The notes: generated by a model not told the origin, from the sequence alone. DNA of 64,000 nucleotides from Sphingomonas gellani (GCF_900110035.1 NZ_FOCF01000001.1:248001-312000); one strand, 5' to 3'. Counted from the stretch's first letter, positions 1 through 8,642 are shown. Numbers and translations are program-made.

Positions 1-948
1 CTGGCGCTGGGTTTCTTTGCACAACAGGCCGTGCGCGGGGTCACCGCGGCGCTGCTCAGTCCGCGCGGCATGCGTTGGACCCCGTCGTTCAAGGGCGCGC
101 GGCCGGTGATCTCCTTTGGCGGAGGCACCACCGTTCTGGCGATCAGCGGCGCGTTGGGTACTCGGTCGCCCGACCTCATCATCGGGCGCGTGCTGGGCAT
201 GCGGGCGGTGGGCCTGTTCGGGCGGGCGGCCGGCATGGTGGACGGGCTGCGCACGTTGCTGGATGGCGGCATATCGTCGGTGTTCTACAGCCATTTCGCG
301 CAGCTGATCCGGACGAAGCGCAGACTGGACGGAGTCTATCTCGACCTGGTCGCCTGCTACACCAGCATCATGTGGCCGGCGATGATCCTCCTGTCGCTGC
401 TCGCCACGCCGATCGTGACGCTGGTGTACGGAACGGGGTGGCGGGAGGCGGCGGATGCGATGCGATGGGTCGCGCTGAGCGAGCTGGTCTTCTTCGCGCT
501 GCCCCTGCACACGGAAGTGCCGCTGCTCAGCGGACATCTCAAGGAACTGCTGGTGCGCAACGTGCTGGACACGGCGGCGGCGCTGATCTGCCTGCTGTGC
601 CTGGTGCGGTTCGGGCTGGAGGCGGCGGCGATCGCGCGGCTGGTCTATGGCGGCATCTGGTTCTTCATCTATCTGGGCATGATGCGGCGGATCGTGGGTT
701 TCGCACGCACGGCGCTGTTCGCGACTCATGCGCGCAGCGGGCTCTGCACGCTGGCGGCGTGCCTGCCGGCCGCGGTGTTCAGCCATGGCGGGACGATCCT
801 GACGATCTCGATCGCGGTCGGATCGATGATCGTCGGCGCCGGCCTGTGGCTGGTCGCGCTGGCGCTGCTTCGTCACCCGACCTGGCGCGAGCTGGAGCGC
901 GGCGTGGAGATGATACGCCCCTACCTGCCGCGCCGGGCGACCATCTGA
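1..948 (+). CDS. Polysaccharide flippase (Wzx/PST-like), 5' partial
   Basis: The reading frame is open from base 1, so the start lies upstream of the window and only the C-terminal ~315 residues are visible. The protein is hydrophobic, with repeated membrane segments separated by short basic loops. Segments such as ICFGRVLGMRAVGLFGRA-like stretches followed by a long run of helices resemble the C-terminal half of Wzx/MATE-like oligosaccharide flippases, which move lipid-linked polysaccharide units across the inner membrane. The next gene is a glycosyltransferase in the same direction, which fits an exopolysaccharide or capsule locus ending here. Family assignment is by overall character rather than by a diagnostic motif. 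A different multi-span exporter of the same superfamily is possible. Confidence 0.7.
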   Translation: MALGFFAQQAVRGVTAALLSPRGMRWTPSFKGARPVISFGGGTTVLAISGALGTRSPDLIIGRVLGMRAVGLFGRAAGMVDGLRTLLDGGISSVFYSHFAQLIRTKRRLDGVYLDLVACYTSIMWPAMILLSLLATPIVTLVYGTGWREAADAMRWVALSELVFFALPLHTEVPLLSGHLKELLVRNVLDTAAALICLLCLVRFGLEAAAIARLVYGGIWFFIYLGMMRRIVGFARTALFATHARSGLCTLAACLPAAVFSHGGTILTISIAVGSMIVGAGLWLVALALLRHPTWRELERGVEMIRPYLPRRATI

Positions 949-998
949 GCCATGGTCCCCGCCGACCCTCCGATCCGCTGCACCGAGAGGCTGTCCCC

Positions 999-1829
999 AT
1001 GAAGATCGCCGCCCTGATCCGCGCCTATCACAAACCCGAGCATCTCGACGTGCTGCTCGACAGGCTCGCCGGGCCGCTCTGGGCGCCTTACGTTCATATC
1101 GACCGCAAGGCGGACATGGGCATGTTCGATCGATCGCTGGGAAAGGCGACGTTCCTTGCCGATCGTATCCAGGTGAACTGGGGCGGCCTCAGCCAGGTCG
1201 AGGCCACGGTGATGCAGTTCAGGGAAGCGCTGCGCGATCCGGAGATCACGCATTTCTACAACATGAGCGGGCAATGCTACCCCGTCAAAAGCGATGCCGA
1301 TATCGAGGCGAGGATTGCGGGCCTGGCGCCGGGAACGGCCAATCTGATCGAGATGCATGCCATGCCGGCCAGCCACAAGCCGTTGAAACGCTATCAGCGC
1401 CGCTGGCCGCACGACGTGCGCAACCCGCTGGCCCGGCTGGTGGCGAAGCCGCTGTTCGCCTGCCTGCCCGACCGGCCGCTGAGCCGGTTGCGCGGCATCC
1501 GGCTGTACGGCGGCGGGTGTTGGTGGCTGTTCGAGCGCGAGACGGTGGAGAGGATCGTGCGCTTCCTGGACGAGAATCCGTGGTTCTGGGCCGAGTTCCG
1601 CCTGTCCGATTGTCCCGACGAGATGCTGTTCCACACGCTGCTGGCGCCGCTGGGCGTCACCGTCGGCGGCGACGCGCCGACCGGGGACATATGGGTGCAG
1701 GGCAAGGCGCATCCCGAGACGATCACGCCGGCGATGCATGCGGCGTTTATCGCGGGCCCGGCCCTGTTCGCGCGAAAATATGTCGACTTTCACCCGGCGA
1801 TGTCGATGGCCTCCGTAGAGAAGGGATGA
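999..1829 (+). CDS. Core-2/I-branching-type glycosyltransferase (276 aa)
   Basis: The N-terminus MKIAALIRAYHKPEHLDVLL, followed by an HIDRKAD segment, matches the start of bacterial members of the beta-1,6-N-acetylglucosaminyltransferase (Core-2/I-branching, GT14) family. Members transfer a sugar from a nucleotide donor to a surface glycan. Later conserved-looking parts are the GGGCWWLFERETVERIV segment and the CPDEMLFHTLL segment, which correspond to the acceptor and donor region of the family. The ATG at 999 is chosen because the family signature starts directly there; the frame is open further upstream but overlaps the previous gene. It begins 50 bases after the flippase and probably shares its transcript. 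The actual sugar cannot be read from sequence. Confidence 0.8.
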   Translation: MKIAALIRAYHKPEHLDVLLDRLAGPLWAPYVHIDRKADMGMFDRSLGKATFLADRIQVNWGGLSQVEATVMQFREALRDPEITHFYNMSGQCYPVKSDADIEARIAGLAPGTANLIEMHAMPASHKPLKRYQRRWPHDVRNPLARLVAKPLFACLPDRPLSRLRGIRLYGGGCWWLFERETVERIVRFLDENPWFWAEFRLSDCPDEMLFHTLLAPLGVTVGGDAPTGDIWVQGKAHPETITPAMHAAFIAGPALFARKYVDFHPAMSMASVEKG

Positions 1830-1852
1830 GCCGGCGGGCGGGTGACTGCCAA

Positions 1853-2179
1853 TTAGAGGAAGGTCAGCGCCCGTTCCGGCGGGCGCGCGATGACGACGCC
1901 CTTTTCCGTGACCACGATCGGACGCTCGATTAGCGCCGGGTTGGCGACCATGGCGGTGAGTGCCGCCTCGTCGCTCGCACGGGCGGAGGCGCCCGCTTCG
2001 GCGCGCAAGGCATCGCGAACCGACACGCCAGCCGCCGCGATCAGTGCGGCGAGCGTGTCGCGCGATGGTGGTTGCTTGAGGTACTCGACCACCACTACCT
2101 CTGCGCCCGCCTCCCGAAGGAGGCGGAGCGCTTCGCGCGATTTGGAACAGCGCGGGTTGTGGTAGATCGTGGCCTTCAT
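1853..2179 (-). CDS. arsC: Arsenate reductase, glutaredoxin-type ArsC family
   Basis: This 108-residue protein starts MKATIYHNPRCSKSREALRL, with the single N-terminal cysteine in HNPRCSKS at the position of the catalytic Cys of E. coli ArsC. The later NPALIERPIVV segment is the ArsC substrate-loop arginine motif. ArsC enzymes reduce arsenate to arsenite using glutathione and glutaredoxin. Many chromosomal members have unproven substrates (YffB/Spx-like). It follows accC by 10 bases on the same strand and is probably the last gene of aroQ-accB-accC-arsC. No arsB or arsR is nearby, so a dedicated arsenic operon is not indicated. Family is secure, substrate less so. Confidence 0.85.
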   Translation of the reverse strand: MKATIYHNPRCSKSREALRLLREAGAEVVVVEYLKQPPSRDTLAALIAAAGVSVRDALRAEAGASARASDEAALTAMVANPALIERPIVVTEKGVVIARPPERALTFL

Positions 2180-2189
2180 CGGCGGCCGC

Positions 2190-3542
2190 TCACGCGTCCT
2201 GCTTCGCCAGCCATTCTTCCAGCCACTTGATCGTGTACTGGCCCTGCTGGAACTCGGGATCGTCGAGCAACGCGCGGTGCAGTGGGATGGTGGTGGTCGG
2301 CCCCTCGATCACCATTTCCTCCAGCGCACGGCGCAGGCGGCGCAGCGCACCGGCGCGGGTGTTGCCGAACACGATCAGCTTGGCGATCATCGAGTCGTAG
2401 TACGGCGGGACGCGGTATCCGGCGTACAGGCCCGAATCGACGCGCACGTGCATGCCGCCTGCGGCGTGATACTGCTTCACCAGGCCGGGCGAGGGGGCGA
2501 AGGTGCGCGGATCCTCCGCATTGATGCGGCATTCGATGGCGTGGCCGCGGAAACGGACATCCTCCTGACGGAAGGTCAGCGGATGCCCCTCCGCCACGCG
2601 GATCTGTTCGCGCACCAGGTCCAGGCCGGTGATCATCTCCGTCACCGGATGTTCGACCTGGAGGCGGGTGTTCATCTCGATGAAGTAGAACTCACCATCT
2701 TCCCACAGGAACTCGATGGTGCCCGCGCCGCGATAGCCCATGTCGGCCATCGCCTTGGCGACGATGCCGCCCATCCGCTCGCGCTCTTCGTTCGAGATGA
2801 CGGGGGAGGGGGCCTCTTCCAGCACCTTCTGGTGGCGGCGCTGGAGCGAGCAGTCGCGCTCGCCAAGGTGGATGGCGTTGCCGTTGCCGTCGCCGAAGAC
2901 CTGGAACTCGATGTGGCGCGGGTTGCCGAGATACTTCTCCATGTAGACGGTGGCGTCGCCGAATGCGGCCTTCGCCTCCGACCCGGCCTGCTGCATCAGC
3001 GTTTCGAGCTGATCCTCGCTCGGCACCACCTTCATGCCGCGGCCACCGCCGCCCGACGCCGCCTTGATCAGCACCGGATAGCCGATGTCGGCGGCGAGAC
3101 GCTTCGCCTCCGCCACATCGGTGATCGCGCCGTCGGATCCGGGTACCAGCGGCAGGCCGAGCGCGCCTGCGGTACGCTTCGCCTCCACCTTGTCGCCCAT
3201 GGTGCGGATATGTTCGGGCTTCGGGCCGACGAACAGGATGTCGTGCAGCTCCACGATTTCCGCGAAGCGCGCATTCTCCGACAGGAAGCCGTAACCGGGA
3301 TGGATGGCATCCGCGCCGGAGATTTCGGCGGCGGAGATGATGTTGGGGATGTTGAGATAGCTGTCGGTCGCGGACGGCGGACCGATGCAGATCGCCTCGT
3401 CCGCCAGGCGCACGTGCATCGCATCGGCATCGGCGGTGGAATGCACCGCCACCGTCTTGATGCCCATTTCATGGCAGGCGCGGTGGATGCGGAGCGCGAT
3501 TTCGCCGCGGTTGGCGATCAGCAGCTTCTTGATTTGGCGCAA
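2190..3542 (-). CDS. accC: Acetyl-CoA carboxylase, biotin carboxylase subunit
   Basis: AccC carboxylates the biotin of BCCP with ATP and bicarbonate, the first half-reaction of malonyl-CoA synthesis for fatty acids. The ATP-grasp fold is clear: [18 protein letters not shown] at the N-terminus, the glycine loop [14 protein letters not shown] near residue 160, and the C-terminal core with [20 protein letters not shown] and the catalytic-site arginine in HPVTEMITG. The length of 450 aa matches E. coli AccC. The best start is a TTG at 3542, five bases after the accB stop codon. No ATG lies near, and the conserved Ile-Lys-Lys-Leu-Leu follows at once. Translation is probably coupled to accB. Confidence 0.96.
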   Translation of the reverse strand: MRQIKKLLIANRGEIALRIHRACHEMGIKTVAVHSTADADAMHVRLADEAICIGPPSATDSYLNIPNIISAAEISGADAIHPGYGFLSENARFAEIVELHDILFVGPKPEHIRTMGDKVEAKRTAGALGLPLVPGSDGAITDVAEAKRLAADIGYPVLIKAASGGGGRGMKVVPSEDQLETLMQQAGSEAKAAFGDATVYMEKYLGNPRHIEFQVFGDGNGNAIHLGERDCSLQRRHQKVLEEAPSPVISNEERERMGGIVAKAMADMGYRGAGTIEFLWEDGEFYFIEMNTRLQVEHPVTEMITGLDLVREQIRVAEGHPLTFRQEDVRFRGHAIECRINAEDPRTFAPSPGLVKQYHAAGGMHVRVDSGLYAGYRVPPYYDSMIAKLIVFGNTRAGALRRLRRALEEMVIEGPTTTIPLHRALLDDPEFQQGQYTIKWLEEWLAKQDA

Positions 3543-3547
3543 CGTGC

Positions 3548-4042
3548 TTACTCGACGACGATCAGCGGCTGGTCGAACTCGACGGGCTGCCCGTTCTCGA
3601 TCAGCACCTGGGTCACCGTGCCGGCGGAGGGGGCGGTGATCGGGTTCATGACCTTCATCGCCTCCACGATCAGCAGCGTGTCGCCGGCCGCAACTTTTTG
3701 CCCGACCGCCGCGAACGCCTTCGCGCCGGGTTCCGCGGCCAGATAGGCTGTGCCGACCATGGGCGACTTGACGGCGTTGGCCGTGCTGGCCGGAGCCGAC
3801 GCGCCGATCTCTGCCGCCACCGGTGCGGCGGGCACGTTGGACGCCGTCAGCGGCGCGGGTGCAGAGGCGGCGGGTGCGTAATGAACGGGGGCGGGAGCCG
3901 CCGCCTTGCGCGCCACGCGGATCTTGCGGTCCTTGTCCTCCACCTCGATCTCGGTCAGCTGGGTGGTGTCGAGCAGTTCGGCGAGTTGGCGGACCAGGTC
4001 CACGTCGATCTGCATCGCGGTACGTTCGGTGTTTTCGGCCAT
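3548..4042 (-). CDS. accB: Acetyl-CoA carboxylase biotin carboxyl carrier protein
   Basis: This is the 164-residue BCCP subunit. The C-terminal ~80 residues form the biotinyl domain with the biotinylation motif EAMKVMNP; its lysine carries biotin. An N-terminal helical region ([22 protein letters not shown]) typical of BCCP binds the carboxylase. The middle ~50 residues are a mobile Ala/Pro-rich linker, as in E. coli. The gene sits directly upstream of accC and 35 bases downstream of aroQ on the minus strand. The pairing accB-accC is near universal in Proteobacteria, so the role is firm. Confidence 0.97.
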   Translation of the reverse strand: MAENTERTAMQIDVDLVRQLAELLDTTQLTEIEVEDKDRKIRVARKAAAPAPVHYAPAASAPAPLTASNVPAAPVAAEIGASAPASTANAVKSPMVGTAYLAAEPGAKAFAAVGQKVAAGDTLLIVEAMKVMNPITAPSAGTVTQVLIENGQPVEFDQPLIVVE

Positions 4043-4077
4043 GAGCCCAGAATTCCCCTTTTAAGCGCGCGGCCCTG

Positions 4078-4512
4078 TCAGAAGCGCGCCGCCGCTTCAA
4101 GCGCGAGGATGTAGGAAAGCGCGCCGAACCCCGCGATGGTTCCCCGTGCGGCCTGTCCGATCAGGCTGACATGGCGAAAGGATTCGCGCTTGTGTGGATT
4201 GGACAGGTGCACCTCGATCACAGGCGTCTTCACGCTCTTGATCGCGTCGTGCACCGCGACGGACGTGTGGGTGAAGCCACCCGCGTTGAGCAGCACGGCC
4301 CGCGCATTGGTGGCCTGCGCCTCGTGCAGCCAGTCGACCAGATGCCCCTCGTGATTCGACTGGCGCATGTCGATGTCCAGGTCGAGTTCCCGCGCCCGGT
4401 CCTCCAGCATGCCGGCGATGTCGTCCAGCGTGTCGTGGCCGTAGATTTCCGGCTCGCGCAGGCCGAGCAGGTTCAGGTTGGGGCCGTTCAGAACGAAAAC
4501 GGTGTCGGGCAT
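4078..4512 (-). CDS. aroQ: 3-dehydroquinate dehydratase, type II
   Basis: AroQ removes water from 3-dehydroquinate in the shikimate pathway. The 144-residue protein starts [20 protein letters not shown], the type II signature that carries the flexible-loop tyrosine (PEIYG). Further active-site elements are [34 protein letters not shown] and the histidine of [17 protein letters not shown]. The start at 4512 is chosen because the family N-terminus begins there; the frame is open for 32 more codons upstream. It is the first gene of the minus-strand set aroQ-accB-accC-arsC, an order common in Alphaproteobacteria. Confidence 0.97.
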   Translation of the reverse strand: MPDTVFVLNGPNLNLLGLREPEIYGHDTLDDIAGMLEDRARELDLDIDMRQSNHEGHLVDWLHEAQATNARAVLLNAGGFTHTSVAVHDAIKSVKTPVIEVHLSNPHKRESFRHVSLIGQAARGTIAGFGALSYILALEAAARF

Positions 4513-4583
4513 GATGGCCTTTCGGTTGACCCGCGTGACTGCGCGCCTAGGTAAGCCCCATCGACTTAGCCCGAATGGAAGGT

Positions 4584-4599
4584 GGGGGTCCATGCCCCC
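4584..4599 (+). other. Short GC hairpin just upstream of the thiS-thiG ribosome binding site
   Basis: GGGGG at 4584-4588 can pair with CCCCC at 4595-4599 around a six-base loop. The stem ends directly before the Shine-Dalgarno sequence GGAGG at 4600-4604, which is six bases from the ATG at 4611. The arrangement could modulate translation, but I see no TPP riboswitch elements around it. Confidence 0.4.
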
Positions 4600-4610
4600 G
4601 GAGGACACCC

Positions 4611-5618
4611 ATGCCCCATAGCGACGGAACCGTGACGATCAGCGTGAACGGCGAGCACAAGCGGGTCGCCGCCGGCCTGACGCTGGCGCGGCTGGCAACC
4701 GAAATGGGGCTGGTGCCCGAAAAGGTGGCGGTCGAGCGCAACCTGGAGGTGGTGCCCCGGTCGACCCTTGCGGAGGTGTTGGTCGAGGATGGCGACGATA
4801 TCGAGATCGTGCACTTCGTCGGGGGTGGCGACCATGTCGCGCCGATCACCGACGACAGCTGGACCGTCGCGGGTCGGACGTTCCGGTCGCGGCTGATAGT
4901 TGGGACGGGCAAGTACAAGGACTTCGCCCAGAACGCCGCCGCGTTGGAGGCATCGGGCGCGGAGATCGTCACCGTGGCGGTGCGCCGGGTCAACGTGTCC
5001 GACCCGAAGGCGCCGATGCTGACCGATTTCATCGACCCGAAGCGTGTGACCTATCTGCCCAACACCGCCGGTTGTTTCGACGCAGACAGCGCGATCCGTA
5101 CGCTGCGCCTGGCGCGCGAAGCGGGTGGATGGGACCTAGTCAAGCTGGAGGTCCTGGGCGAGGCCAAGACGCTGTACCCCAACATGCGCGAAACGCTGAA
5201 GGCGACCGAGGTGCTGGTGCGCGAGGGGTTCAAGCCGATGGTGTATTGCACCGACGACCCCATCGCGGCCAAGCAACTGGAAGAGGCGGGCGCGGTGGCG
5301 ATCATGCCGCTGGGCGCGCCGATCGGGTCCGGGCTGGGCATCCAGAACAAGGTCACGATCCGCCTGATCGTAGAGGGCGCGAAGGTTCCGGTGCTGGTCG
5401 ACGCGGGCGTCGGCACGGCATCCGACGCGTCGCTGGCGATGGAGCTGGGCTGCGACGGCGTGCTGATGAACACGGCGATCGCGGAGGCGAAGGACCCGGT
5501 GATGATGGCGCGTGCGATGCGGGCGGCGGTTGAGAGCGGGAGGCTGGCGTATCGTGCGGGACGTATGGCGCAGCGGCGCTATGCCGACCCGTCCAGCCCG
5601 CTGGCCGGACTGATCTAA
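4611..5618 (+). CDS. thiG: ThiS-ThiG fusion: sulfur carrier domain plus thiazole synthase (335 aa)
   Basis: Residues ~7-73 are a ThiS-like ubiquitin-fold domain ([13 protein letters not shown] to EIVHFVGGG). Residues ~83-335 are thiazole synthase ThiG, with the Schiff-base lysine in DLVKLEVLG (about residue 178), then [11 protein letters not shown] and the phosphate-binding [13 protein letters not shown] segment. ThiG joins 1-deoxyxylulose-5-phosphate, dehydroglycine and sulfur from ThiS thiocarboxylate to make the thiazole of thiamine. In free ThiS the sulfur sits on the C-terminal Gly-Gly, but here the glycines are internal at 71-73. ATG 4611 is preferred because GGAGG lies six bases upstream. 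Other thi genes are not in the window. Confidence 0.95.
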   Translation: MPHSDGTVTISVNGEHKRVAAGLTLARLATEMGLVPEKVAVERNLEVVPRSTLAEVLVEDGDDIEIVHFVGGGDHVAPITDDSWTVAGRTFRSRLIVGTGKYKDFAQNAAALEASGAEIVTVAVRRVNVSDPKAPMLTDFIDPKRVTYLPNTAGCFDADSAIRTLRLAREAGGWDLVKLEVLGEAKTLYPNMRETLKATEVLVREGFKPMVYCTDDPIAAKQLEEAGAVAIMPLGAPIGSGLGIQNKVTIRLIVEGAKVPVLVDAGVGTASDASLAMELGCDGVLMNTAIAEAKDPVMMARAMRAAVESGRLAYRAGRMAQRRYADPSSPLAGLI

Positions 5619-5632
5619 GGTAAGGAACTCGC

Positions 5633-5657
5633 GGAACATCGCGGCCGGGTAGAAGTT
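5633..5657 (+). promoter_or_regulatory. Candidate EcfG (general stress response) promoter upstream of csbD-like gene
   Basis: GGAAC at 5633-5637 is followed after 16 bases by AGTT at 5654-5657. The alphaproteobacterial EcfG consensus is GGAAC-N16/17-CGTT, so there is one mismatch. The element lies ~70 bases before the start of the CsbD gene, and CsbD-family genes are frequent general stress response targets. A second GGAAC occurs at 5624-5628 but has no well-placed -10. This is inference from consensus only. Confidence 0.5.
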
Positions 5658-5727
5658 TTCTCCTTCGTGACCCGGCGCGATCGGCCAATCCCGGCCTGAG
5701 GCGCGAGAGACCACCAAGGAGGTTCCG

Positions 5728-5910
5728 ATGGGCGAGCTGACCGACAAGATCAAGGGCAACATCAACGAAGCCGTCGGCAAGGCCAAGGAAGCCATCGGCA
5801 AGAACCAGAACGATCCCGATCTGGCCGCCGAGGGCGCCGCGCAGGAAACGACCGGCAAGGGTCAGCAGTTCAAGGGCGCCGTGAAGGGTGCGCTGGGCGA
5901 CGATATCTGA
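5728..5910 (+). CDS. CsbD family stress response protein (60 aa)
   Basis: This small hydrophilic protein begins MGELTDKIKGNINEAVGKAK and ends in KGAVKGALGDDI. It has the repeated helical KGxxNEAxGKxKE / KGxxQQxKGAVKG pattern of the CsbD/YjbJ family. CsbD proteins accumulate under general stress in many bacteria; their molecular function is unknown. A good ribosome binding site (AAGGAGG) precedes the ATG. The gene is monocistronic: an EcfG-like promoter lies upstream and a rho-independent terminator follows. Confidence 0.9.
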   Translation: MGELTDKIKGNINEAVGKAKEAIGKNQNDPDLAAEGAAQETTGKGQQFKGAVKGALGDDI

Positions 5911-5941
5911 TGATGCCAGCCTGACCGGCTGTTGAACGAGA

Positions 5942-5980
5942 AAAGGGTCGTTCCGGATTGTCCGGGGCGGCCCTTTCTCT
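5942..5980 (+). terminator. Rho-independent terminator after csbD-like gene
   Basis: AAAGGGTCG at 5942-5950 pairs with CGGCCCTTT at 5968-5976 (one G-T wobble), with an inner CCGG/CCGG pairing in the loop. A pyrimidine-rich TTTCTCTTT tract follows at once. It lies 31 bases after the stop codon. Confidence 0.8.
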
Positions 5981-6015
5981 TTGCGCGCGGAAGATGGGTT
6001 ACATGGCGGCGGCTG

Positions 6016-6063
6016 CAGGGCTGCGATTACAGGGCACTGACTACAGGGCACTGACTACAGGGC
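6016..6063 (-). repeat. 14-bp tandem repeat, 3.4 copies, over the 3' end of the L,D-transpeptidase gene
   Basis: CAGGGC recurs at 6016, 6030, 6044 and 6058, giving an exact period of 14. Units 2 and 3 (CAGGGCACTGACTA) are identical, unit 1 is diverged, and the last copy is partial. The most gene-proximal copy supplies the end of the coding region and its TAG stop at 6055-6057. Because 14 is not a multiple of three, unit loss or gain would change frame only after the stop. Confidence 0.85.
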
Positions 6064-6819
6064 GGTGACGGGCCGATCCTTTGCCAGCGTCTCCCCATGG
6101 GTCACGATCACCTTGTCGCCCAGCTTCACCGCCTCGAACAGCTTGCGTGCGAAGGGCGTCGGCACGCCGATGCAGCCATGGGTCGCGGCGTCGAACGCGA
6201 CCTTGCTGCCATGGATGGATATGCCGTCGTTGGTGAGGCGCAGCATGTAGGGCATGGGCGCGTTGTACAGGTTCGATACGTGGTGCGCGTCCTTGCCGAT
6301 GATGGGATACACGCCGAGCGGCGTCGGCATCTCGTCCGCGCCATAGATGATAGCGGCGGTCCCGATCTCGTACCCGTTCCGGAAGATCGACAGGACGTTC
6401 GCGCGAGTGTCGACGGTGATGATCGTCTGGCCGGCCGGCACATCCTTGTCGTCCCAGAACCATGCGCCGTATTTGATGGGCCCGCCGGTATCGAGCACGC
6501 GCTTGATCCGATACTGATCGTCGGCAGCCGGAGGGCTCGCGGCGGGTGCCGATGCGGCTGTCTGTGGCGCCACGGTCGGTGCGGGGGCGGCGGGCGGCTC
6601 CGGTCCTTCCTCGCCGGGGATGGGGAAGCTGGCGCCGTAGCGGCCATCGGGTTTGGGCGCCGAAGCCGGCGCTGGGCCCTTCGCTGGCGCCGCAGGTTCC
6701 GGCTGGGGGTCGGATGCCGGCGACGTCATGTCCAGCCGCGACACGGCAAAGGCCAGCCCGGCGCCCAGCGCGGCGACCAGGATCAGGCGGGCAGCCCATT
6801 GGGCGGGAGTGGCGCTCAT
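6055..6819 (-). CDS. L,D-transpeptidase (YkuD domain), membrane-anchored (254 aa)
   Basis: A single N-terminal hydrophobic segment (RLILVAALGAGLAFAVS) is followed by a ~75-residue Pro/Ala-rich linker and a C-terminal YkuD domain. The domain contains the expected ISIHGSK histidine and the catalytic cysteine in ATHGCIGVP. Such enzymes make 3-3 cross-links in peptidoglycan or attach proteins to it, acting in the periplasm. The residue after HGCI is Gly, whereas many family members have Arg there. It lies 41 bases downstream of the TPP enzyme on the same strand and may be co-transcribed. Its exact substrate is not readable from sequence. Confidence 0.88.
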   Translation of the reverse strand: MSATPAQWAARLILVAALGAGLAFAVSRLDMTSPASDPQPEPAAPAKGPAPASAPKPDGRYGASFPIPGEEGPEPPAAPAPTVAPQTAASAPAASPPAADDQYRIKRVLDTGGPIKYGAWFWDDKDVPAGQTIITVDTRANVLSIFRNGYEIGTAAIIYGADEMPTPLGVYPIIGKDAHHVSNLYNAPMPYMLRLTNDGISIHGSKVAFDAATHGCIGVPTPFARKLFEAVKLGDKVIVTHGETLAKDRPVTAL

Positions 6820-6860
6820 GCAGCCATCCTAGCAGCCAAGGGGTGCCCAAGCCGTAAACG

Positions 6861-8510
6861 TCAGCGTGGTTTCCGAATGGCGGACAGGGTGGCGGCCGGG
6901 GTGATCGCCTCCACATCCGTGACGAGGTGGAGCAGGCGCACGCCGCCCTGTTCCATCGCGCGACCGAGTGCTGGCGCGAAGTCCTCCGTCCGCTCCACCG
7001 TTTCCGCCCAGCAGCCAAAGGCGCGCGCCAGTGCGGCGAAATCGGGGCTGGCCAGCGTCGTGGCCACGGTGCGTCCCGGAAACTCGCGTTCCTGATGCAT
7101 GCGGATGGTGCCGTAGCTGCGATTGTCGACCACCAGCACGAGGATCGCGCAGCCATGCTGGACGGCGGTGGCGAGTTCCTGCCCGTTCATCAGGAAATCG
7201 CCGTCCCCCGCCAGTGCCACGACGGTGCGATCCGGATGGCGAAGGCTGGCGGCGATGGCGGCGGGAAGGCCGTAACCCATGGCACCGGCGGTCGGGGCAA
7301 GCTGAGTCCCTTGGGCGGCGTACGGCCAGTAACGGTGCCACCAGCCCGAATAATTGCCCGCGCCGTTGCAGATGATCGTGTCGGCGGGCAGCGCGTCGCG
7401 CATCGCCGTCACGCACGGGCCGAGGTCGAGCGCGATGTCCGGCCGCGCGGCCGGCGTCGACCAGGCGAGATAGTCGGCATGCGCCTCCGCCCCGGCGGGG
7501 TGCGAGGGACCGTCCAGTTCCGCCAGCCCTTCCGCAAAGGAGGCCATGCCAGCGCAGATCGCCAGATCGGTGCGGTAGGTGCGGCCCAGTTCCTCAGGGT
7601 CCGGGTGGACGTGGACCAGGCGCTGGCCGGGATGATCCGGCGCGATCAGCGTGTAGCCATCGGTCGTCGCCTCTCCCAGCCGCGCGCCGATCACCAGCAA
7701 CAGGTCGGCCTCCCGGACACGCTGAAGCAGTTTGGGATTGGGGCCATAGCCGAGATTGCCGGCATAGGCCGGGCAGTCGTTCGGCACCGCATCCTGTCGC
7801 CGGAAGGCGGCGACCAGAGGCACACCGGTGCGATCGGCCCAGGCGGCGATGTCCTGTCCCGCCACGCCGCTCCAGTCGGCGCCGCCGACAATCGCCAGCG
7901 GTCGTTCAGCGGTGGCGAGCAGGTCGCCGAGTTGGGCCAGAGCGTCGGGGTCGCAGCCCTGGATGGCCGGCGACAGGCGGCGCCGGTCGGTCGCCTCCAC
8001 CTGATCGAGCAGCATGTCCTCCGGCAGGGCGAGTACCACGGGCCCGGGGCGTCCGTTCATCGCGGTGGCATAGGCGCGGGCGACATATTCGGGGATGCGC
8101 GCCGCGTCGTCGATCCGCGCCGCCCATTTCACGATGGGCGTGAACATCGCGGCGAAGTCGATCTCCTGAAACGCCTCCCGGTCGCGGGTGCCGCGATCGA
8201 CGTCGCCGATGAACAGGATCGTCGGCTGGGAGTCCTGCATGGCGACATGGACGCCGATCGCGGCGTTGGTGGCGCCGGGCCCACGCGTCACGAAGGCGAT
8301 GCCCGGCCGTCCGGTCAGCGCGCCATCGGCACAGGCCATGAAGGTCACGCCGCCCTCCTGACGACAGGTGACGGTCTGGATGGCAGGCGTGTCGTGCAGC
8401 GCGTCGAGCACGGCCAGGAAGCTTTCGCCCGGAACGGTGAAGACCCGCTCGCATCCCTGCGCCACGAGTTGGTCGACCAGGATGCGTCCGCCGGTTCTGG
8501 ATGCGGTCAT
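6861..8510 (-). CDS. Acetolactate synthase-like thiamine diphosphate enzyme (549 aa)
   Basis: The three-domain architecture of the POX/ALS family is present. The N-terminal PYR domain (GGRILVDQLVAQGCERVF, with the TPP glutamate in TCRQEGG) is followed by a central Rossmann-like domain and a C-terminal PP domain with the GDGDFLMNGQELATAVQHG TPP/Mg site. Members decarboxylate pyruvate or another 2-keto acid and transfer the fragment. No small regulatory subunit (ilvN) follows, and the gene neighbours an L,D-transpeptidase, so a housekeeping IlvB is not certain. The ATG at 8510 is used because the family homology begins there; the open frame extends 23 codons upstream. Confidence 0.8.
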   Translation of the reverse strand: MTASRTGGRILVDQLVAQGCERVFTVPGESFLAVLDALHDTPAIQTVTCRQEGGVTFMACADGALTGRPGIAFVTRGPGATNAAIGVHVAMQDSQPTILFIGDVDRGTRDREAFQEIDFAAMFTPIVKWAARIDDAARIPEYVARAYATAMNGRPGPVVLALPEDMLLDQVEATDRRRLSPAIQGCDPDALAQLGDLLATAERPLAIVGGADWSGVAGQDIAAWADRTGVPLVAAFRRQDAVPNDCPAYAGNLGYGPNPKLLQRVREADLLLVIGARLGEATTDGYTLIAPDHPGQRLVHVHPDPEELGRTYRTDLAICAGMASFAEGLAELDGPSHPAGAEAHADYLAWSTPAARPDIALDLGPCVTAMRDALPADTIICNGAGNYSGWWHRYWPYAAQGTQLAPTAGAMGYGLPAAIAASLRHPDRTVVALAGDGDFLMNGQELATAVQHGCAILVLVVDNRSYGTIRMHQEREFPGRTVATTLASPDFAALARAFGCWAETVERTEDFAPALGRAMEQGGVRLLHLVTDVEAITPAATLSAIRKPR

Positions 8511-8642
8511 GGCGTGGGGCTGATCCTTGTCGCTGAAATAGTCGTGGTCGTTCTTTTCACGGCTGGGCAGGGGGGGCAAGCGGGTCGGTGGCCGGACGCG
8601 GTCAGCCGCCGTTCAGCCGCGTCGGATCATGCTGAGGCCATC

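Noticed and set aside
921..1793. 290-codon minus-strand frame over the glycosyltransferase
   Set aside because: Antisense shadow in high-GC DNA; no ribosome binding site or family features, while the plus-strand gene is clear.
2169..3746. 525-codon plus-strand frame over accC
   Set aside because: Mirror of the biotin carboxylase gene; composition is Arg/His/Ala-rich with no fold.
4513..4610. TPP riboswitch upstream of thiS-thiG
   Set aside because: The leader is too short and lacks CUGAGA-type and other conserved elements; only a simple hairpin is present.
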